In this document: positions 19,472 through 28,958 of the stretch, piece after piece | Layout: each line of letters opens with the position of its first letter | Numbering within the stretch: the stretch's first letter is position 1 | Assembly (NCBI GenBank): GCA_944322395.1 | Contig: CALUPA010000001.1 | Coordinates: forward strand, 1 to 64,000 | From: an uncultured Phocaeicola sp. | GTDB lineage: Bacteria; Bacteroidota; Bacteroidia; Bacteroidales; Bacteroidaceae | Length of the DNA: 64,000 bases | Direction of reading: 5' to 3' | The notes under the pieces: model-generated | What the model was told of the DNA's origin: nothing | The model's input: only the letters and a program-made list of their open reading frames with translations | Database searches by the model: none | Translations under genes and position numbers: made by a program

Positions 19472-21613
19472 TTATGCTTTACTGAGTCCTTTCATTGTAA
19501 GCTGTACACGTTTCCTTTCATGGTCTATACCCATTACTTTCACACGTACATGCTGATGTATGCTGACCACTGTAGTAGGGTCGTTTACAAACTTGTCGGA
19601 TAGCTGGGAGATATGTACAAGACCGTTCTCCTTTATACCTATATCGACGAAACAACCGAAATTTGTGATGTTTGTCACTATGCCAGGTAGTTCCATACCT
19701 TCGCGGAGGTCGTCGAGTGTTTTTACGTCCTTATCGAACTCGAACACTTGAATCTGTTGGCGAGGGTCTCTTCCCGGTTTGTCAAGCTCCTTCATTATGT
19801 CGTTCAGGGTAGGGAGACCTACTGTGTCGGTGACATATTTCTCTATATTGATTTTGCTTCTCAGTTCCTTGTCCTTGATAAGGTCGGCTACGGTACATTT
19901 CATATCCTTTGCCATATTCTCTACTATGGCATAGCTTTCAGGATGAACGGCAGAATTGTCGAGAGGATTGTTTGCTCCCGGTATTCTGAGGAATCCGGCG
20001 CATTGCTCGAATGCCTTTGCTCCCATACGTGGAACTTTCAAGAGTTCTTTTCGTGATGCGAATGGTCCGTTTTCTGTTCTATAGTCCACTATGTTCTGAG
20101 CCAGTGAAGGACCAAGTCCTGATACGTAAGTAAGCAGATGTTTGCTGGCTGTATTGAGGTTCACTCCTACAAGGTTTACGCAACTTTCTACTGTACGGTC
20201 AAGAGACTCTTTCAGCTTGGTCTGGTCTACATCATGCTGATACTGTCCCACACCGATGGATTTTGCATCAATCTTTACAAGTTCTGCCAGAGGGTCCATC
20301 AGACGGCGACCTATGGAGACTGCTCCACGCACGGTTACATCGTAGTCAGGGAATTCCTCACGTGCAGTTTTCGAGGCCGAATAAATGGAAGCACCATCCT
20401 CGCTTACTACGAATACCTGTACCTCACGGTCGTATCGTTGAGAAGTTACAAAACGTTCAGTCTCGCGACTTGCAGTTCCGTTTCCTATGGCGATGGCTTC
20501 TATCTTATATTGTTCTACGAGTTTTACAATCTTTCTTGCTGCCAGTGCCTCTTCCGATTTAGGCGGGTGAGGATAAATGGCTTCGTTGTGAAGCAATGTT
20601 CCCTGTGCATCCAGACATACCACTTTGCAGCCTGTTCTGAATCCAGGGTCGATGCCCATCACACGTTTCTGTCCCAATGGAGGTGCGAGAAGCAACTGTC
20701 TAAGGTTTTCGGCAAATACACGGATAGCCTCTTCGTCGGCCTTTTCCTTGCTGAGTGCAGAAAACTCTGTTTCTATAGCCGGTTTAAGCAGACGCTTGTA
20801 AGCATCCTTTACTGCTTCTGCTACTTGTAAGGAACATTCTCCGTTTCCTCTTACAAACTGACGTTCAAGTCTGTCTGTACATTCTTCGTCTTCCTCCGGT
20901 GAGATTGTAACTTTCAGAATTCCTTCTGCTTCACCACGACGGATTGCCAAAAGACGGTGTGACGAACAGCGTTTCAGCGGTTCGCTGAAATCGAAATAGT
21001 CGCGATATTTTGCGGCGTCTTCTTCCTTTTCTTTCCCTTTCACCACTTTGGCAGTGATGATGGCCTGACGTGTAAATATATTTCTTATCTGATTTCTGGC
21101 TCTTTCATCCTCGTTCACCTGTTCGGCAATGATGTCGCGTGCACCTTTCAGAGCGTCTTCTTCGTCCTTTACTTCGCCCTTTACGAACTGGGCTGCCTTT
21201 GCCATAAGGTTGTTTTCGCGCTGCATCATCAGGATGATTGCCAGTGGTTCAAGTCCTTTCTGACGTGCTGCTTCTGCTCTTGTTTTTCTTTTTGGTTTGA
21301 ATGGGAGGTAGATGTCCTCCAGTTCTGTAGAGTCCCAGCACTTGTCGATTCTGTTTTTCAGTTCGGCAGTCATTTTGCCCTGTTCCTCTATCGTGGAAAT
21401 AATGGTTTCCTTGCGTTTCGCAAGTTCGCACAGTTTTTCGTATCTGTCGTTTATTTCGCTTATCTGCACCTCGTCCATACCTCCTGTAGCCTCTTTTCTG
21501 TATCGGCTGATGAACGGTATGGTTGCTCCGCCCTGAAGAAGCTTAAGAGTGTTTTCCACTCTGTGCTCCTGTAGCTTCATGGCAGCAGCTATCATCTTAC
21601 TTAATTGTTCCAT
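19472..21613 (-). CDS. tex: Tex family S1 RNA-binding protein
   Basis: The 713-residue protein matches the standard Tex/YhgF layout: an N-terminal helical domain, a YqgF/RuvC-like fold (VMGIDPGFRTGCKVVCLD), helix-hairpin-helix motifs (YVSGLGPSLAQNIVDYR) and a C-terminal S1 domain (PGIVTNITNFGCFVDIGIKENGLVHISQ). Tex proteins bind nucleic acid and act around transcription elongation, like eukaryotic Spt6. It starts 26 nt after the cobW-like gene and appears to be the last gene of a three-gene minus-strand operon. Confidence 0.95.
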   Translation of the reverse strand: MEQLSKMIAAAMKLQEHRVENTLKLLQGGATIPFISRYRKEATGGMDEVQISEINDRYEKLCELAKRKETIISTIEEQGKMTAELKNRIDKCWDSTELEDIYLPFKPKRKTRAEAARQKGLEPLAIILMMQRENNLMAKAAQFVKGEVKDEEDALKGARDIIAEQVNEDERARNQIRNIFTRQAIITAKVVKGKEKEEDAAKYRDYFDFSEPLKRCSSHRLLAIRRGEAEGILKVTISPEEDEECTDRLERQFVRGNGECSLQVAEAVKDAYKRLLKPAIETEFSALSKEKADEEAIRVFAENLRQLLLAPPLGQKRVMGIDPGFRTGCKVVCLDAQGTLLHNEAIYPHPPKSEEALAARKIVKLVEQYKIEAIAIGNGTASRETERFVTSQRYDREVQVFVVSEDGASIYSASKTAREEFPDYDVTVRGAVSIGRRLMDPLAELVKIDAKSIGVGQYQHDVDQTKLKESLDRTVESCVNLVGVNLNTASKHLLTYVSGLGPSLAQNIVDYRTENGPFASRKELLKVPRMGAKAFEQCAGFLRIPGANNPLDNSAVHPESYAIVENMAKDMKCTVADLIKDKELRSKINIEKYVTDTVGLPTLNDIMKELDKPGRDPRQQIQVFEFDKDVKTLDDLREGMELPGIVTNITNFGCFVDIGIKENGLVHISQLSDKFVNDPTTVVSIHQHVRVKVMGIDHERKRVQLTMKGLSKA

Positions 21614-21639
21614 GTGATTGTGTGGATATTAGTTTAAGT

Positions 21640-22920
21640 TTATTCTTTTACAAGGCATGAGTCAAGCTCTTTGATGAGCTGTTCCTTGTCCATATCTTTT
21701 CCTATGAATACTATCTTCTGCATTCTGTCGCCATACTTATCGTCCCAGTCTCTCATCAGTCCGGGCTCCTGTTTCATCAATCTTTTGATGTCTGCTTCCG
21801 GCAGGGTGGCATACCACAGTCCGGCTTCGGAAATCTGTTTCTGCCTGCCTGCCTGTTCGAACAGGTACGACATTTCAGGCTGGTCACTGAAGTAGCATAC
21901 ACCTTTGGCACGTATAACGTTTTTGGGCCATCTTGATGAAATGAAGTAATCGAAACGGTTCATGTCGAATGCGGCACGTCTGAAATACAGGAGTGTGCTT
22001 ATTCCATATTCCTCGGTTTCGCCTCCCTCATGATGATGGTGATGTCCGCAGGAACATTCACCCTCATGGTGGTGATGATGTCCGCAGGAACATTCTTCAT
22101 CGTGATGGTGCTCCTCGTGAGCACAGTTACATTCCCCCTCGTGATGATGGTGATGACAATGACTGTCTGTATCTTCTTCGGTTACATGCTTGCCAAGTTC
22201 CTGTACCCATCCTGCTGATGCTGCTACATGTTCGTATCTGAACATTGAAGTTGATAAAATTCTGTCGATGTCAATATCTGCATAGTTGCATTCTATAATC
22301 TCGGCAGCAGGCTGGAGTGTCTTAATGATTCGGTGGATTGTTTCAAGTTCCTCAGGAGTTACCTCGGATGCTTTATTTAGTAAAACTATATTACAGAATT
22401 CTATCTGATGTATAAGAAGATTCTCTATATCATCCTCGGAGAGAGTCTTGTTGGTAAGACTTTCGGCACAGCAGAATTCATCTTTCATTCTTAAAGCATC
22501 GACCACTGTTACCACTGAGTCGAGACGTGTGATGCCATACTTAGTATATGCACCGCCCAGTTGCGGTATTGAGCAAATAGTGTTTGCAATGGATTCAGGC
22601 TCGCAGATACCGCTGGCCTCTATTACTATGTAGTCGAATTTCTCTGTCTTCAGGATTCCTAGAATCTGTTCTATCAGGTCCGTTCTCAAAGTACAGCAGA
22701 TACAGCCATTCTGCAGGGCTACAAGGCTGTCGTCGCTCATGTCGACCACACCCTGACGCTGTATGAGTTCGGCATCTATATTAACTTCGCCGATGTCGTT
22801 TACTATGACTGCAAATCTGATTCCTTTTTTATTGGAAAGAATTCTGTTGACAAGGGTGGTTTTGCCACTTCCCAGATATCCTGTAAGCAGCAATACCGGT
22901 ATGTTCTTTATATTATTCAT
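21640..22920 (-). CDS. CobW/COG0523-family GTPase with long histidine-rich metal-binding stretch
   Basis: The 426-residue G3E GTPase has Walker A GYLGSGKTT, the CxCC metal motif in GCICCTL, and a C-terminal CobW domain (STLLYFRRAAFDMNRF). Between the domains is an unusual insert of tandem HHHHH blocks alternating with EGEC/SCG units (encoded at about 22030-22170), giving roughly 25 histidines plus cysteines. COG0523 proteins insert or traffic zinc, cobalt or nickel; the insert suggests metal storage or buffering, which is inference. Its start overlaps the end of the acyl-CoA synthetase gene by 8 nt, so the two are coupled. Confidence 0.9.
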   Translation of the reverse strand: MNNIKNIPVLLLTGYLGSGKTTLVNRILSNKKGIRFAVIVNDIGEVNIDAELIQRQGVVDMSDDSLVALQNGCICCTLRTDLIEQILGILKTEKFDYIVIEASGICEPESIANTICSIPQLGGAYTKYGITRLDSVVTVVDALRMKDEFCCAESLTNKTLSEDDIENLLIHQIEFCNIVLLNKASEVTPEELETIHRIIKTLQPAAEIIECNYADIDIDRILSTSMFRYEHVAASAGWVQELGKHVTEEDTDSHCHHHHHEGECNCAHEEHHHDEECSCGHHHHHEGECSCGHHHHHEGGETEEYGISTLLYFRRAAFDMNRFDYFISSRWPKNVIRAKGVCYFSDQPEMSYLFEQAGRQKQISEAGLWYATLPEADIKRLMKQEPGLMRDWDDKYGDRMQKIVFIGKDMDKEQLIKELDSCLVKE

Positions 22921-24577
22921 CTATATTCTGATATAAAAATCTCTTTATGCTCTTTTTGGCTGTTTTCTCAAATTCTTCAGGGTAAAGTTTAACCTTGGTG
23001 ATTTGCGAGAAAGCAGGGAGAGTCTTGTTAAGTTCAATTCTGTTTTGGTTGATAGCTTCTTCCATTTGTTTTGGCGACAGTCCCTGTGACATTGCAGCTT
23101 CGCAGTCCGGATACACCAATGCTATAAGCTTTTCACCTTTAAGTACAATAAGCGATTCGTTTACGAAAGGCATATTGTTGAGTTTTGCTTCTATCTCTTC
23201 AGGATAAATGTTCTGTCCTGTAGATGTAAGGAGCATATTCTTGCATCTTCCTTTTATGTATATGTTGCCTTTTGCATCCTTGATAGCCATGTCTCCTGTA
23301 TGCAGCCATCCGTCATGGTCAATGGTTTGTGAAGTGGCTTCCTCGTTCTTGTAATATCCTAGCATTACATTTGCGCCACGGCAAACGAGTTCGCCCGGAG
23401 TGCTTTCAGGATTATCAGACAATACTTTAGTCTCCATATTGGCTACGGTTTTTCCGCATGACTGATACTCTATCTCGTCCCATCTGCTGTGACAGATAAG
23501 CGGTGCGCACTCTGTCATACCATATGCTATAGTGTAAGGGAAATTTATTTTTCTAAGGAATGCCTCAACATCGGCATTGAACGGTGCTCCGCCAATAACG
23601 ATTTCTATGAAATTACCTCCGAACACTTCCATGGCCTGATGTCGTATCTGTTCCTTAATCTTGTCGCTTATGATAGGAAGGTCCAAAAGAATCTTGCCGA
23701 GAGTATTGTCAACTTTCGGAAGTATATTTTTCTTGATAATCTTTTCTACTATAAGAGGAACACATGCTATCACTCTAGGGCGAATCTCTGCAAATGATTC
23801 TGCAATAATTTTCGGACTTGGCATACGTGTGAGGAACCAGATGTGCGCCCCGACGGTTATACCATAAAGAAAATCGAATACCAGACCGAATATATGTCCC
23901 AATGGAAGCATTGAAACGATTCTGTCACCTGATTTGAGCCCTACCTTGTTGTTTATGTGAATAATGTTCGATGTTATTGCCCTATAAGGCAACATGACGC
24001 CTTTAGAATAGCCTGTCGTACCCGAAGTATAATTGATTATTGCCAGTTCTTCAGGCTTTTCTCTCCTGTATGACACTTGTTCAGCTCTGAATCGGCATGG
24101 ATATTTCTTGCCGAACTCTTCATTGAGATGTTCTCTGGCATATGTCAGTTTTTCTGAGCGTGAAACTACCAGATCAAAATTCTTGAGTTCGATTATTCCT
24201 TCGATGTTTGGCATTGATGCTTCGTTCAGGTTTTCCCATATCTGGTCGCCTGCGAAAAGCATCCTTGATTCGGAGTGATTTACTATATGATGGATGTTGT
24301 CCGGCTTGAATTCATGAAGAATGGGTACGGCTACCCCTCCATATGTTATTATAGCCAGGAATACTGCTGTCCAGTTGGCGCTGTTGCGTCCGCAAATAGC
24401 TATTTTGTCACCAGGCTTGATTTCTGCATGCTGGAACAGAATATGCATCTTTTCTATTTTTCTAGCTACATCCTTATATTGGAGTGTTATTCCTTTGTAG
24501 TCTGTAAGTGCATTGCCGTCCCAGTTTTGTTTAATGCTTTTCTCTATTGATTCTATAAAACTGTCGTTTAATTCCAT
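22913..24577 (-). CDS. AMP-forming long-chain acyl-CoA synthetase-like protein
   Basis: The 554-residue adenylating enzyme shows the AMP-binding motif YTSGTTGYSKGV, the later YGMTECAPL segment, and the GWLHTGDMAIKD and KGRCKNMLLTSTGQNIYPEEIE motifs ending in a C-terminal lysine region. It should activate a fatty or related carboxylic acid with ATP and CoA. I start it at ATG 24577 (MELNDSF) because a -7 element sits just upstream; the open frame continues to 24643 through the promoter. It leads the operon with cobW and tex. Confidence 0.9.
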   Translation of the reverse strand: MELNDSFIESIEKSIKQNWDGNALTDYKGITLQYKDVARKIEKMHILFQHAEIKPGDKIAICGRNSANWTAVFLAIITYGGVAVPILHEFKPDNIHHIVNHSESRMLFAGDQIWENLNEASMPNIEGIIELKNFDLVVSRSEKLTYAREHLNEEFGKKYPCRFRAEQVSYRREKPEELAIINYTSGTTGYSKGVMLPYRAITSNIIHINNKVGLKSGDRIVSMLPLGHIFGLVFDFLYGITVGAHIWFLTRMPSPKIIAESFAEIRPRVIACVPLIVEKIIKKNILPKVDNTLGKILLDLPIISDKIKEQIRHQAMEVFGGNFIEIVIGGAPFNADVEAFLRKINFPYTIAYGMTECAPLICHSRWDEIEYQSCGKTVANMETKVLSDNPESTPGELVCRGANVMLGYYKNEEATSQTIDHDGWLHTGDMAIKDAKGNIYIKGRCKNMLLTSTGQNIYPEEIEAKLNNMPFVNESLIVLKGEKLIALVYPDCEAAMSQGLSPKQMEEAINQNRIELNKTLPAFSQITKVKLYPEEFEKTAKKSIKRFLYQNIDE

Positions 24578-24610
24578 ATCAAATATGTACACATTTCGTG
24601 ATAATGTGTG

Positions 24611-24618
24611 CAAAAATA
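24611..24618 (-). promoter_or_regulatory. -7 element of the acyl-CoA synthetase-cobW-tex operon
   Basis: Minus-strand TATTTTTG matches TAnnTTTG 33 nt before the ATG at 24577. Confidence 0.55.
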
Positions 24619-24696
24619 GTAAAAGTTGGTTTAACGTCAGCACAGTATGTTTATTTATTTTTAATTATTTCTACTATTCGGGTATAAATACTTACA

Positions 24697-24858
24697 TTTA
24701 GATAAAATAGGCTGTACCTCTGAATTAAAAGTTGAAAACTGTGTTTTCACTTTGTACTTCTCTCGGTTTGCACTATCTTTAGATAAGATAGGCTACACCT
24801 CTGAATTAAAAGTTGAAAACTGTATTTTCACTTTGTACTTCTCTCGGTTTGCACTATC
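24697..24858 (+). repeat. Tandem 81-bp duplication carrying two promoter copies
   Basis: Two units of 81 bp, 24697-24777 and 24778-24858, differ at only a few bases. Each carries a -33 TTTG and a -7 TATCTTT region; the first ends TATCTTTA because the next unit follows, while the second completes TATCTTTG at 24855-24862 with 19 nt to its TTTG. Only the downstream copy therefore has a consensus promoter, 21 nt before the DUF4286 ATG. The remaining 24578-24696 holds the divergent acyl-CoA synthetase promoter and nothing else I recognise. Confidence 0.9.
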
Positions 24859-24883
24859 TTTGCAGGGTTAAAATATTATATTT

Positions 24884-25189
24884 ATGCTTATTTACAATAC
24901 TACTTTTCATGTTGAGATGAATGATGCCAGAAATTTCGTAATCTGGCTAAACGAGTGTTATATTCCTGAAGCAGAAAAGACTGGCGAGCTTCGCAATCCT
25001 CGCATATTACGCATTTTAAGTCATAAGGAACAGGACAGTGAGTGCTTTTCTTTGCAGTGGGAAGTTGAAGACAGCGCTGCACTACACAGCTGGCATACTA
25101 AGTGTGGTGCCCGTCTGAATGACGAGATGACAAAGATTTTCAAGGATAAGATTATTGGTTTCCCTACTTTGATGGAGGTTATAAAGTGA
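24884..25189 (+). CDS. DUF4286 family protein
   Basis: The 101-residue product matches the small DUF4286 family: [11 protein letters not shown] at the N terminus, a [17 protein letters not shown] helix and a C-terminal [21 protein letters not shown] segment, in a ferredoxin-like alpha/beta pattern. No biochemical role is known. It lies directly behind the promoter of the 81-bp duplication, and its TGA overlaps the GTG start of ruvC as GTGA, so it is cotranscribed and translationally coupled with ruvC. Confidence 0.85.
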   Translation: MLIYNTTFHVEMNDARNFVIWLNECYIPEAEKTGELRNPRILRILSHKEQDSECFSLQWEVEDSAALHSWHTKCGARLNDEMTKIFKDKIIGFPTLMEVIK

Positions 25190-25755
25190 TTCAGCCTGTT
25201 AAGGAAAAGATAATTCTTGGTATTGACCCCGGTACAAACATTATGGGATATGGTGTCATTAAGGTTGTAGGCACCAGAGCAGAAGTTGTCACTCTTGGAG
25301 TAATAGACATGCGTAAGTTTACAGACCCGTATCTGAAACTGAAACATATTTACGAACGTGTACAGGGAGTAATCAATTCTTATCTTCCGGACGAACTTGC
25401 TATTGAGGCTCCTTTCTTCGGCAAGAATGTGCAGTCTATGCTTAAGCTTGGTAGGGCACAGGGTGTAGCTATAGTAGCTGCGTTGTGTCGTGACATTCCG
25501 GTGACTGAATATGCTCCTCTAAAAATAAAAATGGCAATTACCGGCAACGGTCAGGCAAGCAAGGAACAGGTGGCAGACATGCTTCGACGTATGCTTAAAA
25601 TCAGAAAAGAGGATATCGGACCGTTTATGGATGCCACAGACGCCCTGGGAGCAGCATATTGCCATTATTTGCAGATGGGACGTCCTGAAACCCACAAGGC
25701 TTATTCGGGGTGGAAAGATTTTATAGCCAAGAATCCTGATAAGGTGGTGAAGTAG
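25186..25755 (+). CDS. ruvC: Crossover junction endodeoxyribonuclease RuvC
   Basis: The 189-residue Holliday junction resolvase has the expected RNase H-like motifs: [17 protein letters not shown] with the first catalytic Asp, [14 protein letters not shown] with the Glu, and the C-terminal [14 protein letters not shown] with the last acidic pair. It cuts four-way junctions made by RuvAB. The start is a GTG at 25186 overlapping the DUF4286 stop; no better ATG exists upstream of the GIDPGT motif. Confidence 0.95.
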   Translation: MIQPVKEKIILGIDPGTNIMGYGVIKVVGTRAEVVTLGVIDMRKFTDPYLKLKHIYERVQGVINSYLPDELAIEAPFFGKNVQSMLKLGRAQGVAIVAALCRDIPVTEYAPLKIKMAITGNGQASKEQVADMLRRMLKIRKEDIGPFMDATDALGAAYCHYLQMGRPETHKAYSGWKDFIAKNPDKVVK

Positions 25756-25837
25756 CTCTTAATTAATAATTAAAAATTAATAGTTAAGAATTGCTGCTAA
25801 CAACTCAAAAAACTAACAACCAACAACTAAAAAAACA

Positions 25838-27349
25838 ATGCAACAACGAGTTATTTCAGTATCAAATGGTGTTACCCGTCATCCTCTGTACAGAATGGGT
25901 AAGCCTGTGGACTTCTGCCTGAATGCAGGCGAGCAATTGGCTGTAGTGGGTCCTAACGGTGGAGGTAAAAGTATTCTTATAGATATCATTACAGGTAAAT
26001 ATCCACTGTTGATGAATGAGGTGGAATATGATTTTTCGCCATCAGTATCAAATCTTGTTTCAGACAATCTAAAATATATAACATTCCGCGATTCGTATGG
26101 CGATGCCGACGGAAGCTATTACTATCAGCAGAGATGGAACTCGCAGGATATGGAGAATATCCCAGTAGTTGGTGATTTGCTTCCTCAATGTAAGGATGAG
26201 CAATTGAAGGAAAGTCTTTACACACTGTTCAGAATAGATGAGATGCTGCAAAAACCTATCATACTTCTTTCAAGCGGTGAGTTGAGGAAATTCCAGTTGA
26301 CCAAGACATTACTTTCAGGACCAAGAGTCCTTATAATGGATAATCCTTTTATCGGGCTTGATGCCGGTACGCGCGATTTATTGAAATCTCTTCTGGCAGA
26401 ACTTATCAAAGTGATAGGTCTTCAGGTTATTCTTGTCCTTTCCAAATCGGATGATATCCCTGAATTCATTACTCATGTCATTACAGTGGAGAATATGACA
26501 TGTGGTGAGAAACTTCCGCGTTCAGAATATTCAGGCGTTACAGTTCCGGAAAAAATGCTTTCAGACAATAAAATACAGGCTATAATAGATTTACCTTACA
26601 AGGATAATCTTTATAAGGCTGCAAATGTTGTGAAGTTGAATAAAGTTTGTATCCGTTATGGCGAACGAACCATTCTCCGTGATCTAGACTGGACAGTGAA
26701 GTGTGGCGAGAAATGGGCTTTGAGCGGTGAGAACGGTGCCGGTAAGTCAACACTTCTGAGTCTTGTTTGTGCCGACAATCCGCAGAGCTATGCATGCGAT
26801 ATCACTCTGTTCGACCGTAAGCGTGGCAGTGGCGAGAGTATCTGGGAAATCAAGAAGCATATAGGTTACGTCAGCCCAGAGATGCACAGGGCCTATCTGA
26901 AGAATATTCCAGCCATTGACATTGTGGCAAGCGGACTACATGATTCTATAGGGCTCTACAAGCGTCCTAAAGAGGAGGATAGGGAGGTGTGTCTGTTCTG
27001 GATGGATATATTCGGTGTGAAGCAGTTGGCAGACAGGAGTTTCCTTCAGTTGTCAAGCGGTGAACAGAGGCTTATCCTTCTGGCGCGTGCTTTCGTAAAA
27101 GACCCTGAGCTCCTGATACTCGACGAGCCACTTCACGGACTTGACCTTTACAACCGCCGTCTGGTGAAAGATGTTATAGAAACATTCTGTCGCCGAAACG
27201 ACAAGACCATGATTATGGTTACCCATTATAAGGAAGAGCTTCCTGCCTGCACCGTCGCCTGTCACATTGCAGGCTGTGCCGAAGCTGTCCATTGCAATAT
27301 AAAGTGCTATCATCAGTGCTTGGGCATTATCATCGAATCCAAGCATTGA
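25838..27349 (+). CDS. ModF-like tandem ABC ATPase with foreign C-terminal tail
   Basis: The 503-residue protein has two ATP-binding cassettes: the first with GPNGGGKS, LLSSGELRKFQLTKTLLS and VLIMDNPFIGLD, the second with GENGAGKST, LQLSSGEQRLILLARAF and LLILDEPLHGLD. This is the ModF/PhrA-like soluble class without membrane domain. From codon 472 (27251) onward the reading frame is the antisense of the neighbouring symporter gene, so the last 32 residues (TVACHIAGC...) are not native and the natural end was deleted. Both catalytic domains remain complete up to the H-loop region (MVTHYKEELPAC), so the protein may still work. Role unknown. Confidence 0.82.
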   Translation: MQQRVISVSNGVTRHPLYRMGKPVDFCLNAGEQLAVVGPNGGGKSILIDIITGKYPLLMNEVEYDFSPSVSNLVSDNLKYITFRDSYGDADGSYYYQQRWNSQDMENIPVVGDLLPQCKDEQLKESLYTLFRIDEMLQKPIILLSSGELRKFQLTKTLLSGPRVLIMDNPFIGLDAGTRDLLKSLLAELIKVIGLQVILVLSKSDDIPEFITHVITVENMTCGEKLPRSEYSGVTVPEKMLSDNKIQAIIDLPYKDNLYKAANVVKLNKVCIRYGERTILRDLDWTVKCGEKWALSGENGAGKSTLLSLVCADNPQSYACDITLFDRKRGSGESIWEIKKHIGYVSPEMHRAYLKNIPAIDIVASGLHDSIGLYKRPKEEDREVCLFWMDIFGVKQLADRSFLQLSSGEQRLILLARAFVKDPELLILDEPLHGLDLYNRRLVKDVIETFCRRNDKTMIMVTHYKEELPACTVACHIAGCAEAVHCNIKCYHQCLGIIIESKH

Positions 27350-28369
27350 TGACAGTATTCCCAATGATGCCATAATCGCTCCACCAGGTACTCCCGGAGC
27401 TGCAACCATCGTTATTCCCAGCATGAAGATAAATCCGGACATCATCTTGAAGTCGTAAGGTATGTCTTGCATCATCATCAGTGCAAGGGCACATGCCACA
27501 ATCTTCATTGTACTTCCAGAGAGGTGTATCGTGGCACACAGAGGTATCACGAATCCTGCGGTATCTTCGTTCACTCCGTTCTTGACTGTCTGTTTCAGTG
27601 TTACCGGTATGGTGGCGGCAGATGACTGTGTTCCTAAGGCTGTGAAATAAGCCGGCATCATGTTTGCAAGCATCCTGAACGGATTCTTGCCTGCTATCAG
27701 TCCTGCTATCACATATTGGAAAACCAACAGAAGTATATGAAGGATGAAGATTATTCCTATAATCTTGATGAACACACTCAACACGTGGAACACCTGTCCC
27801 GAGTGCGTCATATTGAAGAATATTCCGAAGATATATATCGGCAACAGCGGAAGGATAACCTTTTGTATAGTCTTGACTATAATCTCCTTGAAATCAATGA
27901 AAGCATTTTTCAGATAGTTTGTATTGAGATTTGCCATTCCCAGTCCCAGGGTGAAAGCCATTACCAAAGCTGTCATCACGTTCAGCGGTTCTGGAATGTC
28001 AATAGTAAAGAACGGTATAACTCCGTTTGCTTCACTGATTTCCGAAAGCGGAATATCTCTTGTTATGAGCATCGGGAAGAAGGTCTCACCTACAGCATAT
28101 GAAGTAAACCCGGAGAAAAGTGTGGCACCATAAGCCAGCAGAGCAGTTACGGCAAGCATCTTTCCTGCTCCCTTGCCTATATCGGCTATGGCAGGGGCTA
28201 CGAGTCCTACTATTATCAGAGGGATGATGAATGCCAGAAATTCACTGAATAGTCCGTTGAATGTAACGAAAAATCTTACAGGCAGGGCAGGTGATATAAT
28301 TCCTGCTCCGATACCTAACACTATGGCAATAATTATCTGTGCCAATAGTCCGGGTCTTTTTAGTTTCAT
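27053..28369 (-). CDS. Dicarboxylate/amino acid:cation symporter with truncated and replaced C terminus
   Basis: This is a DAACS/GltP-family transporter with about eight membrane segments, the re-entrant serine-rich loop (LGTQSSAATIPVT) and the unwound-helix motif (ALYIAMDSFGTACNVTGDGA) that bind sodium and substrate. Normal members continue after GDGA with a short IALI-type end; here, after residue 374 (27248), the frame runs antisense through the ModF-like gene for 64 unrelated residues. The native 3' end was therefore lost in the same deletion. The start ATG is 28369. It lies 18 nt downstream of the nimA-like gene and is probably cotranscribed with it. Transport function is uncertain. Confidence 0.8.
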   Translation of the reverse strand: MKLKRPGLLAQIIIAIVLGIGAGIISPALPVRFFVTFNGLFSEFLAFIIPLIIVGLVAPAIADIGKGAGKMLAVTALLAYGATLFSGFTSYAVGETFFPMLITRDIPLSEISEANGVIPFFTIDIPEPLNVMTALVMAFTLGLGMANLNTNYLKNAFIDFKEIIVKTIQKVILPLLPIYIFGIFFNMTHSGQVFHVLSVFIKIIGIIFILHILLLVFQYVIAGLIAGKNPFRMLANMMPAYFTALGTQSSAATIPVTLKQTVKNGVNEDTAGFVIPLCATIHLSGSTMKIVACALALMMMQDIPYDFKMMSGFIFMLGITMVAAPGVPGGAIMASLGILSSMLGFDDNAQALMIALYIAMDSFGTACNVTGDGAGRKLFLIMGNHNHGLVVSATECFYNIFHQTAVVKVKSVKWLVEYQELRVFYESTRQKDKPLFTA

Positions 28370-28387
28370 GTGGTTGTGATTTTAAGT

Positions 28388-28876
28388 TTAGAACATAGCT
28401 TTGCTTTTTCCGCTTATGCTTTCTATATCAAGTCTGATTATTTCAGTTCTATGGAAAGATTTGTTGGCATATTCCATACCCATAATCTTATGGTCTGGAC
28501 AATATTTGCTTATAAACAGTGACAGTGCCGACATGCGTTCCGCTTCATGCAGACTGTGATGTGCGGTACATTTCATAACAACACTCTCATATCCGGTGGT
28601 AAACTTTTCAGGATGGATCTTGGTTTTTCCTACTACACAGAATGACACGTTTGGGTTGGCATCAATACATCTCAATTTTCTGCCTACAGGTGCACAGTGG
28701 ATATATATGGAGTTTCCTCTGTCCCAAACATAACTCAACGGTATTCCGTAGGCACTGTCTGCATCTTCGGCCACCATTGACAAAATGCCATATTCACCAT
28801 CTTTTATTATCTCCATTGCGCGTTTTTCGTCAAGCAATCTGTCCTGACGGCGGACTTCTTTATTACTAAATTCCAT
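28388..28876 (-). CDS. Pyridoxamine 5'-phosphate oxidase-like flavin protein (NimA-like)
   Basis: The 162-residue product belongs to the PNPOx-like split-barrel family close to Nim[27 protein letters not shown] at the start, [24 protein letters not shown] in the flavin-binding core, and [12 protein letters not shown]. NimA relatives can reduce 5-nitroimidazoles, but chromosomal homologues are common and resistance cannot be inferred. A -7 element TATATTTG on the minus strand at 28909-28916 lies 33 nt upstream. Confidence 0.85.
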   Translation of the reverse strand: MEFSNKEVRRQDRLLDEKRAMEIIKDGEYGILSMVAEDADSAYGIPLSYVWDRGNSIYIHCAPVGRKLRCIDANPNVSFCVVGKTKIHPEKFTTGYESVVMKCTAHHSLHEAERMSALSLFISKYCPDHKIMGMEYANKSFHRTEIIRLDIESISGKSKAMF

Positions 28877-28908
28877 AATTAGTGTATATTACTTTGTTGT
28901 TTCATTCA

Positions 28909-28937
28909 CAAATATAAAGTTTTTTTTCTTACCTTTG
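28909..28937. promoter_or_regulatory. Divergent promoter pair for the nimA-like gene and fhs
   Basis: Minus-strand TATATTTG at 28909-28916 serves the nimA-like gene, and plus-strand TACCTTTG at 28930-28937 serves fhs, leaving only 13 nt between the two -7 elements, so the two promoters probably compete. Confidence 0.6.
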
Positions 28938-28958
28938 CAAACATATAAAAATAAGAAT

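Noticed and set aside
20138..20830. Plus-strand frame of 230 codons inside tex
   Set aside because: Shadow frame with abundant Cys/Phe/Tyr and no motif; tex is well supported.
28388..28876. Nitroimidazole resistance gene nim
   Set aside because: The protein is NimA-like, but many chromosomal relatives have no role in resistance, so a resistance call is not justified.
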